A stretch of 64,000 nucleotides of DNA from JAWLHU01 sp041690255 (lineage in GTDB: Bacteria > Bacillota > Sulfobacillia > Symbiobacteriales > Symbiobacteriaceae). The DNA lies in contig JAWLHU010000018.1 of the NCBI GenBank assembly GCA_041690255.1, positions 85,901-149,900 on the forward strand, given 5' to 3'. Both the position numbers and the translations under genes were made by a program. The notes below the pieces were generated by a model. That model worked only from the letters and a program-made list of their open reading frames with translations. It made no database searches and was not told the DNA's origin. This document shows, piece after piece, positions 41,263 to 50,739 of this stretch (positions are counted from its first letter, which is position 1; each line of letters begins with the position of its first letter).

Positions 41263-42348
41263 TTAGAACTTGTAGGTGTAGAACCGCTCCTGGGTCCGGA
41301 TCCGCTCCCACCAGCGCTTCGCCACGGGATCACCGTCCGCCTCCCGCTTCCGCCACTCGGCGAAGATCCCCTGGGTCTGCGAGCCGTGGGCGTCCAGCGC
41401 GGCCATCTTCGCCTCCGCCACGCTGCGGATATCGACCACCACGTCGGGGTCGCCCAGGACCTCCTGGGCCCTGCCTGTGGGAGGGGCGGTGCAGAGAACG
41501 CGCGGCCGCTGCTCAGCCGGTATCCGGGAGAGAGCCAGGATCGTGGCGGCGCCCGTTGCATCGTGGTCAGGATGGACCGAGTAGCCGGGGTAGAAGGTGA
41601 TCACCAGGCTGGGCCGGACCTCCGCGATTACGGCGCCGACCCGCTCGGCCAACTGCTCCACGTCGTGGAACTCCACGGTCTTGTCCTGCAGCCCCATCAT
41701 GCGCAGATCGGTGACACCCATGGCCTGGCAGGCCGCCTTCAACTCCTGCTCCCGGACAGCGGGGAGCGTCTCGCGGTTCGCAAAGAAGGGCCGCCCCATG
41801 TTCCGCCCCATCTCGCCCAGGGTCCCGCAGAGGTAGGTGACAGGCGTCCCCTGGCTGGCGTGGACGGCGATCGTGCCGGCGACCCCGAAGGCCTCGTCGT
41901 CCGGGTGCGGGAAGACCATCAGCACGTGCCGTTCCCTGGGCAGGACCGGGGCTCCCGCCGCCGGGAGGACCGCCGGCTCGATCCGGGCAGAACGATCCGG
42001 GATCGGGAGGGTGAACGGGACGAGCCCAAGCTGGAGCGAAACCGCCAGCCGTCCCTCCGAGTCGTGACCGGCCAGGAGCAGTCTGCCCATCCCATCGACC
42101 GTGAAGTCGGTCAGCCCTTCCGCGTAGACCCAGCCGGACTGCATTTGCAGGCCCACCCGGTACGGGCCGTCGCCGGCGATCGTGCCACGGTGGTAGGTAA
42201 CCTTGCCGTTGCGAATGAACGCGCAGACCGCCATGCCGCCGCGCTGGGCAGCGTAGGCGCCGGTCGTCGTCTCCAGGTGCAGGTAGACTTCCTTGCCGGA
42301 GAGTTGGGATAGGAAAGCCTGTACGGCCTCCTTGCGAATGGACTCCAC
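41263..42348 (-). CDS. YojF (DUF1806) domain fused to a BshB2-type PIG-L deacetylase
   Basis: 361 residues from GTG 42348 (AGGAGG eight bases upstream). Residues about 1-120 match YojF/DUF1806: KEVYLHLETTTGAYAAQ, GDGPYRVGLQMQSGWVYAEG and LLLAGHDSEGRLAVSLQLG. Residues about 140-361 are a PIG-L zinc deacetylase: FPHPDDEAFGVAGTIA and, in the second motif, YSVHPDHDATGAA. In Bacillus, yojF and bshB2 are separate neighbouring genes; BshB2 is the minor deacetylase of bacillithiol synthesis. Here they are one polypeptide. A bacillithiol or related role is inferred; bshA and bshC are not in the window. Confidence 0.9.
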   Translation of the reverse strand: MESIRKEAVQAFLSQLSGKEVYLHLETTTGAYAAQRGGMAVCAFIRNGKVTYHRGTIAGDGPYRVGLQMQSGWVYAEGLTDFTVDGMGRLLLAGHDSEGRLAVSLQLGLVPFTLPIPDRSARIEPAVLPAAGAPVLPRERHVLMVFPHPDDEAFGVAGTIAVHASQGTPVTYLCGTLGEMGRNMGRPFFANRETLPAVREQELKAACQAMGVTDLRMMGLQDKTVEFHDVEQLAERVGAVIAEVRPSLVITFYPGYSVHPDHDATGAATILALSRIPAEQRPRVLCTAPPTGRAQEVLGDPDVVVDIRSVAEAKMAALDAHGSQTQGIFAEWRKREADGDPVAKRWWERIRTQERFYTYKF

Positions 42349-42369
42349 CTTGGTCCCTCCTATGAAGAT

Positions 42370-42399
42370 TCCCCCCGACCACAGAGTATGGCCGGGGGG
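42370..42399 (-). terminator. Hairpin after the S9 peptidase gene
   Basis: CCCCCCG/CGGGGGG stem with a 15-base loop, nine bases beyond the stop at 42408, followed by AATCTTC. Only weakly terminator-like. Confidence 0.55.
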
Positions 42400-42407
42400 G
42401 CTGAGCC

Positions 42408-44567
42408 TTAGCAGTACTGGCCGAACCACTTCAGGATCTTGTGGAAGCGGTCCACCCGCAGGGTTGGCGGGCCCTGGCGGGTCAGGTCGTGGTTGGAGCG
42501 TGGATGGCGCACCAGCTCGGTCGGCGCCTGCTTGTAGAACTTGATCGCCATGTAGAACTGCTCCGCCTGCTCGATCGGGCAGCGGTAGTCGAACTCGGAG
42601 TGCATCATGGAGATCGGGGTCTTCACGTTCTTCACGTAAGCCAGCGGCGAGATCTTCCAGAGCGCCTCGACACCCTCGGGCGACCAGGGATCATCGACCA
42701 GGTGCTGGATCGTGTTGAAGAACGGACCGAAGTCCGGCGTGCCGGAGAAGGAGACCCAGTTGGAGATCGAGCGATGGCTGATCGCGGCGGCGAAGCGGTC
42801 GGTCTGGGTGACGATCCAGTTGGTCATGAAGCCGCCGTAGGAACCACCGGTGACACCCAGGCGCTTCTCGTCCACCCAGCCCTGGGCAACGGCGTGATCA
42901 ACCGCGTCCATGAGGTCGAGGTAGTCCTTGCCGCCGTAGTCGCCGCGAACGGCGTTGACGAACTCCTGGCCGTAGCTGGTCGAGCCGCGCGGGTTGATGA
43001 ACAGGACGCCGTACCCGTTGGCGGCGAGGACGTGGAACTCCTGGTAGAAGGCGTAGCCGTAGCAGGTGGCGGGGCCGCCGTGGATATCCAGGATAAGCGG
43101 GTACTTCTTCCCGGCCTCAAAGCCAACCGGCTTCATGAGCCATCCGTGCAGATCCCAGCCGTCCCGGGCCTTGAAGTTCAGCTCCTCCACCTCGGCCCAC
43201 TCGATCTGGGCGAAGAGATCCCCGTTGACCTCGGACAGGCGCTTCTCCTCGAACTCCCGGCAGTCCATGACGTAGAGGTCGCTGACATTGAAGATATCAC
43301 CGGCCACGAAGGCGAGCTTCTCGCAGTTCCGGTCGAAGGTGCCGTCGGCGATCTCCCGAGGGCCGCCGGCGATCAACTGCGGCCGGCCGCCGACCACGGG
43401 GAAGCCATAGACCGAGCAGGCGCCCCGCTCCGAGACCGGCACGTAGATAAAGTTGGAGTCCGGCGCCCAGGTGATGCTCACGCCACCGCCGCCAGGGCGG
43501 ACGTCAGCGCCGACGGTGTTGCCGATAGAGAGATCCCAGTTGTCCAGGATCCGCGGCTCGCCACCCGCCACCGGGTAGAGGTAGATCTTCGCCTGGGTGG
43601 CGGACTGGAACTCGTTCGTGTGGCCGATTACGGCGATCGTCTTGCCGTCCGGCGAGAAGTAACCGGCGTAGAAGGCGCCGATCGAGCCGGTGATCGAGCG
43701 CGGGTTGAAGGCGGTGGCAGCGGCGTCGGCGGCAGCCTTGCAGGCCGACTCAATCGCTTCGGCCTCATCGCCCTTGGGGGCGTCAGCGCCAGGCATGAGC
43801 GGGGCTGCTGTGGCCTTGACGGCCGGGGCGTCGCCGGTCGGGACCTCGATCATGTGGATGTCGTTTACACGGAAGGACTCATCCGCCGTGCGGTTGGCCG
43901 AGAAGAGCAGGTACTTGGAGCAGGGCGACCACTGCGGGGAGGCGTGGTCGAAGTCGCCCCAGGTCACCTGGACCGGGGTGGCCATGGGCTCACCGGCCGC
44001 CGGCACTTCGACCACCCAGACCTGGCTGCTGCGCTCGGGCTTGATGCCGATCGCATCGGCCCGCCAGCGCATGGCGGTGAAGACCCGGGCCTCGTCCTTC
44101 GCCTTCGTCTCCTCTTCCTTCTTCGCAGCCTCATCCGTGATCCGGGTCAGCGCCGACCGCTTGTCGGCCGGACCGACCGAGGAGATGAAGGCAATCCGGT
44201 TGCCATCCGGCGACCAGACCGGGTTGCCGGCACCATGCCGCATGCTGGTCAACTGGCGGGCCTCGCCGCCGAAGCGGTCGATCAGCCAGATCTGCCGGTC
44301 CCCGCCCCGGTCCGAGACGAAGGCCAGGGTCCGGCCGTCCGGCGACCAGCGGGGCGAGGAGTCGTTCTTCTTGCCCCGGGTGAACTGAACCGGCTGGCCG
44401 CCGCCGGCCGGGACGATCCAGATGTGCGACCGGTTCTCCTTCGACTCCTTCTCAATCTCGGTCCGGACGAAGGCGATGACCTCGCCATCGGGCGTGATCT
44501 GGGGCTCACTGACGGTCGAAAACGCGTAGAGATCCTCCGGGGTCAGGCGACGCATCTCGTTGGACAT
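42408..44567 (-). CDS. S9 family prolyl-oligopeptidase-type serine peptidase
   Basis: 719 residues; GAGGAGG precedes ATG 44567. The N-terminal two thirds are a TolB-like beta-propeller with repeated blades such as SSPRWSPDGRTLAFVSDRGG and GNPVWSPDGNRIAFIS. The C-terminal alpha/beta-hydrolase domain has the nucleophile in GVTGGSYGGFMTNW, Asp in SEFDYRCPI and His in RSNHDLTRQG. Typical length for acylaminoacyl-peptidases. It should cleave short peptides, probably in the cytosol, since no signal peptide is present. Monocistronic. Confidence 0.95.
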   Translation of the reverse strand: MSNEMRRLTPEDLYAFSTVSEPQITPDGEVIAFVRTEIEKESKENRSHIWIVPAGGGQPVQFTRGKKNDSSPRWSPDGRTLAFVSDRGGDRQIWLIDRFGGEARQLTSMRHGAGNPVWSPDGNRIAFISSVGPADKRSALTRITDEAAKKEEETKAKDEARVFTAMRWRADAIGIKPERSSQVWVVEVPAAGEPMATPVQVTWGDFDHASPQWSPCSKYLLFSANRTADESFRVNDIHMIEVPTGDAPAVKATAAPLMPGADAPKGDEAEAIESACKAAADAAATAFNPRSITGSIGAFYAGYFSPDGKTIAVIGHTNEFQSATQAKIYLYPVAGGEPRILDNWDLSIGNTVGADVRPGGGGVSITWAPDSNFIYVPVSERGACSVYGFPVVGGRPQLIAGGPREIADGTFDRNCEKLAFVAGDIFNVSDLYVMDCREFEEKRLSEVNGDLFAQIEWAEVEELNFKARDGWDLHGWLMKPVGFEAGKKYPLILDIHGGPATCYGYAFYQEFHVLAANGYGVLFINPRGSTSYGQEFVNAVRGDYGGKDYLDLMDAVDHAVAQGWVDEKRLGVTGGSYGGFMTNWIVTQTDRFAAAISHRSISNWVSFSGTPDFGPFFNTIQHLVDDPWSPEGVEALWKISPLAYVKNVKTPISMMHSEFDYRCPIEQAEQFYMAIKFYKQAPTELVRHPRSNHDLTRQGPPTLRVDRFHKILKWFGQYC

Positions 44568-44683
44568 GGGAGACCTCCTCAGGTTTCAGCGAATGGGGTC
44601 ATTGCCTCAATGTCTTAGCCGTCCCCTGGGGCTTCCCCTGCTACTCTCCACGATTTTGTTAACGCCGTGAATCGTTAGTGGAA

Positions 44684-45712
44684 TCAAGTGGTCGCCGGGA
44701 CCGGGCGCTTCCGATTCCGGCGCCGCACCAGCCACGCGTGCAGCGGCTTGACCGGCGAGACAGCCAGGGCGGCCCAGCCGATCGAGATCACGGCCACTCC
44801 CCCGCTGAGGAGGAAATAGTACACCCAGGGGGCAAGGGCCTCCTCGAACTGCGGCTGACCGGTCTGGGGATCGATCTGCGCAATGATATTCACCCGCATG
44901 AAGCTGGTTGCCGAAACGGAGCTGGTGGGAGTCATGGCGGCCAGGCCCCGCTGGAGGATCTCCATGATGATATTGCCGCCGCCGTAGTACTGGTTGGCGG
45001 TCGAGGGCACCACCGAGGAGACCGCCGGCAGCGGGCTGGCGTAGGCATAGGTGGGCAGCCGGGGCGTACCGCCGTACTTCATCATGACCTCACTCGAAGA
45101 GGCCTGCATGAGCCCCACGAAGGGCAGTCCGAGGACCAGTACGAAAACCAGCAGGTAGGTGACCAGCGAGGAGACACCGGTCCGCTTGAAGATGGCGCTC
45201 AGCAGCAGGCCCAGGGCCGAGTAGGTCAGGGCGGTGACCGCTGCCACCAGGATCACCATGCCGACATGCTTCAGCGGTACGCCGCCGAAGAGGTAGACGA
45301 CAGCGAAGGCAGGCAGAGAGGCCGCCAGCAGATAGAGGATATAGAAGACGGAGCCCATCCATTTGCCGATGATCACGCCCAGCGGCGAGGCCTGGGTCAG
45401 CATCAGCAGGTCGAGGGTCTTCCGTTCCCGTTCACCGCTGATGGAGCCCGATGTGAGTGCGGGGGTGACCAGGGCGAGCAGGACGACGAAGCCGAGGGCC
45501 AGCACGGTGAAGAGCTGGATCCCGAGCATCGGGGTGATGGTGGCGTCGCCCTGATTCGTCCGGAGGGCCAGGAAACCGGCGACACCCAGGGCGAGGGCGA
45601 TCAGGTACCCGGTCAGCATGGCGACGGAGCGCCAGCCCCGGCTCCGGGAGCGCAGCTCCTTGGCAATGATCCCCTGCAGTCCGAGCTTCAGGCCGTTGTA
45701 GAATCGCTTCAT
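44684..45712 (-). CDS. ABC-2 type exporter permease
   Basis: 342 residues with about six membrane segments. The ABC-2 motif region GSISGERERKTLDLLMLTQ after TM2 is typical of this permease class. Loop 4 contains an extracytoplasmic segment of about 100 residues (QASSSEVMMKYGGT to AQIDPQTGQ). It overlaps the ATPase gene by four bases and pairs with it. Last gene of the three-gene exporter operon. Confidence 0.9.
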   Translation of the reverse strand: MKRFYNGLKLGLQGIIAKELRSRSRGWRSVAMLTGYLIALALGVAGFLALRTNQGDATITPMLGIQLFTVLALGFVVLLALVTPALTSGSISGERERKTLDLLMLTQASPLGVIIGKWMGSVFYILYLLAASLPAFAVVYLFGGVPLKHVGMVILVAAVTALTYSALGLLLSAIFKRTGVSSLVTYLLVFVLVLGLPFVGLMQASSSEVMMKYGGTPRLPTYAYASPLPAVSSVVPSTANQYYGGGNIIMEILQRGLAAMTPTSSVSATSFMRVNIIAQIDPQTGQPQFEEALAPWVYYFLLSGGVAVISIGWAALAVSPVKPLHAWLVRRRNRKRPVPATT

Positions 45713-46635
45713 ACCTGCACCTCCTCGCGGGCCAGCTTCACGAAGGTCTCTTCCAGGCTGGACTCGACCTCGGCCAGGCGGCTGACCTTATGGCCGGCCT
45801 GGACGACAGCGGAGAGCGCATCGGCGGCGCCCTCGGCCCCGTTGTCGCAGCGGAACTGGACATAGCTCTCGCCCACGCTAATATCGCCGATCGAGCCAAG
45901 GCCCGCCAGGATCTCAGCAGCACCGCCGGGATCGGTCAGCAACCGCATCCGCCAGGCGGGGTTGGTCGAGGCCCAGAGCACCTCCGCCACGGTCCCCTCC
46001 TTCACGATCCGGCCACCGGTGATCATGCCCACATGGGTGCAGAGGTCGGCCAGTTCGGTCAGGATGTGTGAGGAGATCAGGATCGTCTTGCCCATGCGGG
46101 TCAGTTCCTTGAGCAGATCCCGCATCTCCGAGCGGGCGACCGGGTCGAGGCCCGATGCCGGTTCGTCCAGCAGCAGCACCTGCGGATCGTGGATCAGGGT
46201 GCGGGCCAGGCAGAGCCGCTGCTGCATGCCACGGCTGAGCCCCTCCACGAAGTCCTCCCGTTTGCGGCCCAGGTCGACCAGCTCAAGCAGGTCGTCCCGC
46301 AACTGCTCGGCCTTCGCCCCCTTCACACCGGAGAGGGTGGCGTAGAACTGAAGGTACTCGCCCACGGTCAGGTCATCGTAGACGCCGAAGAAGTCAGGCA
46401 TGTAGCCCACCACACGGCGCACCTCACCCGGCTGCCGGATCACATCTACCCCGGCCACCTCCGCCTCCCCCTCATCGGGGAGCATCAGGGTGGCGAGGAT
46501 CCGCATGGTCGTCGACTTGCCGGCGCCGTTCTGACCGATAAAGCCAAAGATCGCGCCCTGCTCCACGTTCAGATCGAGACCGTTCAGCGCCTGGGTCTTG
46601 CCGTAGCGCTTCTTGAGGCCACGCGTGTGGATCAC
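45709..46635 (-). CDS. ABC exporter ATP-binding protein
   Basis: 308 residues from GTG 46635. Walker A GFIGQNGAGKSTTMR, signature LSRGMQQRLCLARTL, Walker B VLLLDEPASGLD, and the switch His in ILISSHILTELA. Motif order and length are those of DrrA/CcmA-type ATPases that pair with ABC-2 permeases. Overlaps both neighbouring genes (GTGA and ATGA). Substrate unknown. Confidence 0.95.
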   Translation of the reverse strand: MIHTRGLKKRYGKTQALNGLDLNVEQGAIFGFIGQNGAGKSTTMRILATLMLPDEGEAEVAGVDVIRQPGEVRRVVGYMPDFFGVYDDLTVGEYLQFYATLSGVKGAKAEQLRDDLLELVDLGRKREDFVEGLSRGMQQRLCLARTLIHDPQVLLLDEPASGLDPVARSEMRDLLKELTRMGKTILISSHILTELADLCTHVGMITGGRIVKEGTVAEVLWASTNPAWRMRLLTDPGGAAEILAGLGSIGDISVGESYVQFRCDNGAEGAADALSAVVQAGHKVSRLAEVESSLEETFVKLAREEVQV

Positions 46636-49223
46636 TGGCCGACCCTCCCTTCAACGGTCACCTGGGGCACGATAAAGCGGATCACCCGGCCGGAGCCGGC
46701 GTAGACCTGGACCTTCACCTGGAGGTCCGTGTTCACGTAGGGGGCGGCGTTGGCCAGCTTGACCTCGGTGCTGCCACCGGGCAGCCATTCCCACTCGCCC
46801 CGCTGCCAGTTGTAGATCTGGAAGATGCCATCTTCGGCGGGGTCGGCATCGGGACCGAACGGCCCACCCATCTTGCCGCGCTCATTTACCGGGACGGCCT
46901 TGCCCATCTGCTTGGTGGTAACCGATAGGCTGCTCACCTCCGCCGTGGCCGGCAGGGGAAGCGTGTAGGTGTACATCATGGAGCCGGTGTCAAACTCCAT
47001 CCAGCTCATCTTGCCGTCGGAGCCGCCACCCCAGCCCTGGACGCCCACCGGTGTCACATCGCCCGGGATCAGGGCCGGCGGAAGCCGGAAGGGACCCGCG
47101 GGCAGGTCAAGCTCCACCCGCTGCTCGATCAGGCTCAAATGGTGGATGGGGTGCCTGCCCAGATCCGCGATCTCCGGTCCCACCGCATCCTCCGTGAAGG
47201 CGACCACGGTCAGCGGGAAGGTGAAGGACTCGTAGCCCATCTTGTTCATGAGCACCTGCATGCTGGACTCGACGAGGCGGGCCCGCCGCTGGATCTCGGG
47301 GTCACGGGGCAACTCCAGGGGCCGGGGCTGGTCAGGCGGGAACTGCATGCCCGGCTGCTCCTTCATGGGCTCGCCCAGCATGAGCAGACCGACCGACTGA
47401 TAGCCATAGCGGTTCTGGGTGGGCTCTGTCTGGAGGGTGACCGTGACCTCGGCCGACTCACCCGGCGCCAAGTCACCGATCTTCTGGGCAGTCCGGGCGA
47501 CGAGGAGCGTCACATCTTCCAGCTTGAAGGGGGTCTTGTTGGTCACCGTCCCCTTGAGCTGGTCACCGTCCACCGAGAGCTTCGTGTCGATCTGGCCGAC
47601 CTCACTGCCGAGCTGCCGGTTAACCATAACGGGGCGCATGGCCGACTCGCCGCCATTGTACTCGGCCCGGGTGGTCCGGCCGGCAATCAGGCGGAAGGGC
47701 GGCTCGGTCACCTGCTCCGGACCGTAGGGACCCCAGCGCGGCCCGTCCATGACCCCGGCGCCGTTGATCGGGGCGTTGCCCACCAGGTTGACGGTCAGGT
47801 CGGGGTACATGGGGGCGTAGATGCCGAGCATCAGTGCCTGCTGCGCCGTTCCCTCGTGCGTGTCAATGCGCAGGTGGGAGACGGAGTGGCCGATCATGTC
47901 ACGACCGCCCAGGGTGACCCCGGAGGCGAAGATCGTGCCGGCCACCAACACGGAAGCGAGGGGGACGGCCAGCCATACCCAGCGCCGCCGGCTGGGGTTC
48001 CAGAAGGCCAGGTGGACCAGTGGACCGGCCAGCAGGGCGAAGCCGCCCAGCCAGAGGGCCAACTCCTTCCAGTCGGGGAAGGCCGCCGGGGGCATTGCCT
48101 CGATCGCCTGGCGGAGCCGGTTGGCCGCGTAGGACTCATTCTCCATCTGGTAGCGATACTCGTCGTTGGCGTACTGATCGGAGACGGTGGGGCCCAGTGC
48201 CAGCTTCCAGAGCGGGGTGAGGCCGTTTGCCCGGGAGGCGAGCGGCTCCAGCGTCGGATCGACCGCCAGGACGGTGATCATACCTCGTCCGACCGTGTTC
48301 CGCCAAACGAGGGGCTGCTCCTTCGTACCGGCCAGGATCTGACCGCCCTCCGGTGCCATGCGCACGATCGGCCCCTTCCCGCCCCCCTCGGCGGCAGAGA
48401 GGCCGGCCCACTGGAGGAGCGGGGTGAGATCGGCTGACGGATCAGCGCCGCCGAATACGATCGGGAGGCTCTGCGCGGGGAGGATGGCTGCCGTCAGAGC
48501 AGAGTCGGGCCCACCGGCCAGGACCAGGTGTCCACCGGCGTTCACCCACTCCGCCAGCGCCGCCCGCTGCGCCTCGGAGAGATGGGAGGGCAGGTTGCCC
48601 TGAACCACCAGTCCCTTGACGCCCTTCATGTAATCGGCCTGTGTCGGGATTGAGACGGGGTCCAGTTGGGCCACATTGATCGGGGTCGGCAGTCCCTGCA
48701 GAGGAATCTCAATCCGACCGACCTGCGCGGCCAACTCCTCCTGGTCAGAGAGGACGGCGACCAGGGGCCAGTAGGGGGCCTTGGTCGGGCGAAACTCGAC
48801 ATTTTCGCTGGCCAGCGTATTACCGGCCACGGTCAACCTGACCGAGCCGACAAAGCCGTAGCCGGCGGGAACCCAGACCTGCAGTTCCTTCGCCTGGTGA
48901 GCGGGGATCGAGACCTCCTGTCCGAAGGAGGCCAGGGGGGTCCGAATGGTGGTCTGTGGGCCGGTCTGGTACTGGTTCTCCAGCCAGACCTCCAGAAGGC
49001 CGTCCAGGTCGGCGGCGCCGCCGGTCACCCGGACCCGGATTGGGCTCCAGAAGCCCTGGGCGACATGGCCGTCCCAGCCGACCTCCAGGACCTCCAGGGT
49101 CGCCTGCTCGCCATCGGCAAAGGCCGGAGCGACAGGCATCAGACAGAGCACAGCGACGGCCAGGGTGGTCAGGGCGGCCAGGAAGCGCCGCCGCCAGTCA
49201 GGTAGTTGCCGGTTCACGATCAA
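46632..49223 (-). CDS. Large membrane protein partner of the ABC exporter
   Basis: 863 residues from TTG 49223 (AAGGGGG seven bases upstream). Signal peptide 1-36 (APAFA). Two beta-rich extracytoplasmic regions flank a central pair of membrane helices (about 390-440, LALWLGGFALLAGPLVHLAFW and WVWLAVPLASVLVAGTIFA). A glutamine-amidotransferase-like/DUF4350-like segment is suggested by LVVQGNLPSHLSEAQRAALAEWVNAGG and GGHLVLAGG (about 205-235). No catalytic residues stand out. It is the first gene of the operon and overlaps the ATPase by four bases, so it is probably a structural or regulatory component of the exporter complex. Confidence 0.75.
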   Translation of the reverse strand: MIVNRQLPDWRRRFLAALTTLAVAVLCLMPVAPAFADGEQATLEVLEVGWDGHVAQGFWSPIRVRVTGGAADLDGLLEVWLENQYQTGPQTTIRTPLASFGQEVSIPAHQAKELQVWVPAGYGFVGSVRLTVAGNTLASENVEFRPTKAPYWPLVAVLSDQEELAAQVGRIEIPLQGLPTPINVAQLDPVSIPTQADYMKGVKGLVVQGNLPSHLSEAQRAALAEWVNAGGHLVLAGGPDSALTAAILPAQSLPIVFGGADPSADLTPLLQWAGLSAAEGGGKGPIVRMAPEGGQILAGTKEQPLVWRNTVGRGMITVLAVDPTLEPLASRANGLTPLWKLALGPTVSDQYANDEYRYQMENESYAANRLRQAIEAMPPAAFPDWKELALWLGGFALLAGPLVHLAFWNPSRRRWVWLAVPLASVLVAGTIFASGVTLGGRDMIGHSVSHLRIDTHEGTAQQALMLGIYAPMYPDLTVNLVGNAPINGAGVMDGPRWGPYGPEQVTEPPFRLIAGRTTRAEYNGGESAMRPVMVNRQLGSEVGQIDTKLSVDGDQLKGTVTNKTPFKLEDVTLLVARTAQKIGDLAPGESAEVTVTLQTEPTQNRYGYQSVGLLMLGEPMKEQPGMQFPPDQPRPLELPRDPEIQRRARLVESSMQVLMNKMGYESFTFPLTVVAFTEDAVGPEIADLGRHPIHHLSLIEQRVELDLPAGPFRLPPALIPGDVTPVGVQGWGGGSDGKMSWMEFDTGSMMYTYTLPLPATAEVSSLSVTTKQMGKAVPVNERGKMGGPFGPDADPAEDGIFQIYNWQRGEWEWLPGGSTEVKLANAAPYVNTDLQVKVQVYAGSGRVIRFIVPQVTVEGRVGQ

Positions 49224-49282
49224 GGTTCATCCCCCTTGCTGGGTATCTCTCCCCCATTGGACTACCTTGGGGTGCTATTTGG

Positions 49283-49292
49283 TTTCGCGAAA
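49283..49292. promoter_or_regulatory. Palindrome in the divergent promoter region
   Basis: TTTCGCGAAA is a 10-bp perfect palindrome between the exporter operon (minus) and the HD gene (plus). It may be an operator. No obvious promoter boxes nearby. Confidence 0.3.
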
Positions 49293-49359
49293 TGCGGGGG
49301 GTTTTTCGACGGGCACGGCGAAGTAGGGTCGGGCGGAGGGAGAATGGGAGGAGATTACC

Positions 49360-49956
49360 ATGACCAGTGAGCGACTCTCACAGCAACTGGCGTTCATTCT
49401 GGAGATCGATAAGCTGAAGCAGGTCATGCGCCAGACCAAGATCATGGGCGGCTCCCGGCAGGAGAACAGCGCCGAGCACTCCTGGCAGCTCGCGATCATG
49501 GCGATGGTGCTCGCCGAGCACGCCAATGAGCCGGTCGACACGACCCACGTGACCAAAATGCTGCTGGTGCACGATATCATTGAGATCGATGCCGGCGATA
49601 CCTGGTCGTTCGATGAGACCGGCTACGTGGACAAGGCGGACCGGGAGCGGCTGGCGGCCGATCGGATCTTCTCGCTGCTGCCCGCGGACCAGGCGGGGCC
49701 CATGCGGGCGCTCTGGGAGGAGTTCGAGGCGATGGCCACGCCGGAGTCCCGGTTTGCCAACGCCCTGGACCGGCTGATGCCCATGCTGCACAACTTCCAC
49801 AACAACGGGGGCACCTGGCGCCGCGACGGCGTGACGCTTCAGAAGGTCCTGGCCCGCCAGAGTGCGATCGGCAAGGGGTCGCAGGCGCTGGCCGACTACT
49901 CCCTGGAGCTGCTGGAGAAGGCCCGGCAACTCGGGATTGGTCCCGCCCAGCCGTAA
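49360..49956 (+). CDS. HD-domain hydrolase (YfbR-like)
   Basis: 198 residues; GGAGGAG precedes the ATG. HD metal site: RQENSAEHSWQLAIMAM (His), LLVHDIIEIDAGDTW (His-Asp) and the distal Asp in FANALDRLMPMLHN. Matches the HD_3 family including the 5'-deoxynucleotidase YfbR. Probably hydrolyses nucleotides or other phosphoesters, metal-dependent. Twenty bases later the UMP kinase gene starts in the same direction, so the pair may be an operon with a nucleotide-pool role. Confidence 0.9.
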   Translation: MTSERLSQQLAFILEIDKLKQVMRQTKIMGGSRQENSAEHSWQLAIMAMVLAEHANEPVDTTHVTKMLLVHDIIEIDAGDTWSFDETGYVDKADRERLAADRIFSLLPADQAGPMRALWEEFEAMATPESRFANALDRLMPMLHNFHNNGGTWRRDGVTLQKVLARQSAIGKGSQALADYSLELLEKARQLGIGPAQP

Positions 49957-49976
49957 GGTGGTAAGGAGGGATCCCT

Positions 49977-50714
49977 ATGCCCAGGTACAAGCGCGTTTTG
50001 ATCAAGTTGAGTGGTGGGGCACTGGCCGGCGACGGTGACTTCGGGTTTGACCAAGTCGCTTTGGACCAGATCGGCAGGGAAATCCTGAGCGTGCAGGACC
50101 TCGGCGTGGAGGTCGCGATCATGGTCGGCGGCGGCAACATCTTCCGGGGCCGCACCGCCGAGGACTGGGGCATCGAGCGGGCGGAGGCCGACAACATCGG
50201 CACCATGGCGACGGTGATCAACAGCCTGATCCTGCGGGGTGTGCTGACCGCCAAGGGGATCCCGAACGTCCGGGTGATGACGGCAATCCCCACGCCCTCC
50301 GTGGCGGAGCCGTACATAAGGCTGCGGGCGGTTCACCACCTGGAGAAGGGCTACCTGGTGATCTTTGCCGGCGGCAATGGCCAGCCGTTTGTCACCACCG
50401 ACTACCCCTCGGTCCAGCGAGCGATCGAGGTGCGGGCCAACGTGATCCTAGCTGCGAAGCAGGGCGTGAACGGTGTCTTTACCGCCGATCCCAAGAAGGA
50501 CCCCGCCGCTCGCCTCTACAAGACCGCCGGCTTCAGCGAAATCCTCCGCAACGGCATTCAGGTCATGGACCAGGCCGCCTTCATTCTAGCCCGGGACTAC
50601 CAGGTGCCGATCCATGTGTTCGATGCCGCCCAGCAGGGCGCGATGCGGCGGATCTGCGAGGGGGAGAACGTGGGCACCCTGATCGGACCCGATCTGGCGA
50701 CGACCTTCGCGTAA
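49977..50714 (+). CDS. pyrH: UMP kinase (PyrH), isolated and divergent
   Basis: 245 residues from ATG 49977 (AAGGAGG upstream). PyrH hallmarks: RVLIKLSGGALAGD, MVGGGNIFRG, LRGVLTAKGI, and AGGNGQPFVTTDYPSVQRAIE with KKDPAARLYK. Lys and Gly-rich nucleotide sites are intact. It carries out UMP to UDP phosphorylation with ATP. pyrH is normally found between tsf and frr; here it follows an HD hydrolase gene and stands alone, and some motifs (GGNGQPFVTTD for GGTGNPFFTTD) differ. It is therefore probably a second, divergent copy; the canonical one should be elsewhere in the genome. Confidence 0.9.
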   Translation: MPRYKRVLIKLSGGALAGDGDFGFDQVALDQIGREILSVQDLGVEVAIMVGGGNIFRGRTAEDWGIERAEADNIGTMATVINSLILRGVLTAKGIPNVRVMTAIPTPSVAEPYIRLRAVHHLEKGYLVIFAGGNGQPFVTTDYPSVQRAIEVRANVILAAKQGVNGVFTADPKKDPAARLYKTAGFSEILRNGIQVMDQAAFILARDYQVPIHVFDAAQQGAMRRICEGENVGTLIGPDLATTFA

Positions 50715-50739
50715 TCGGCGTGGGATGGAGATGCAGCGA

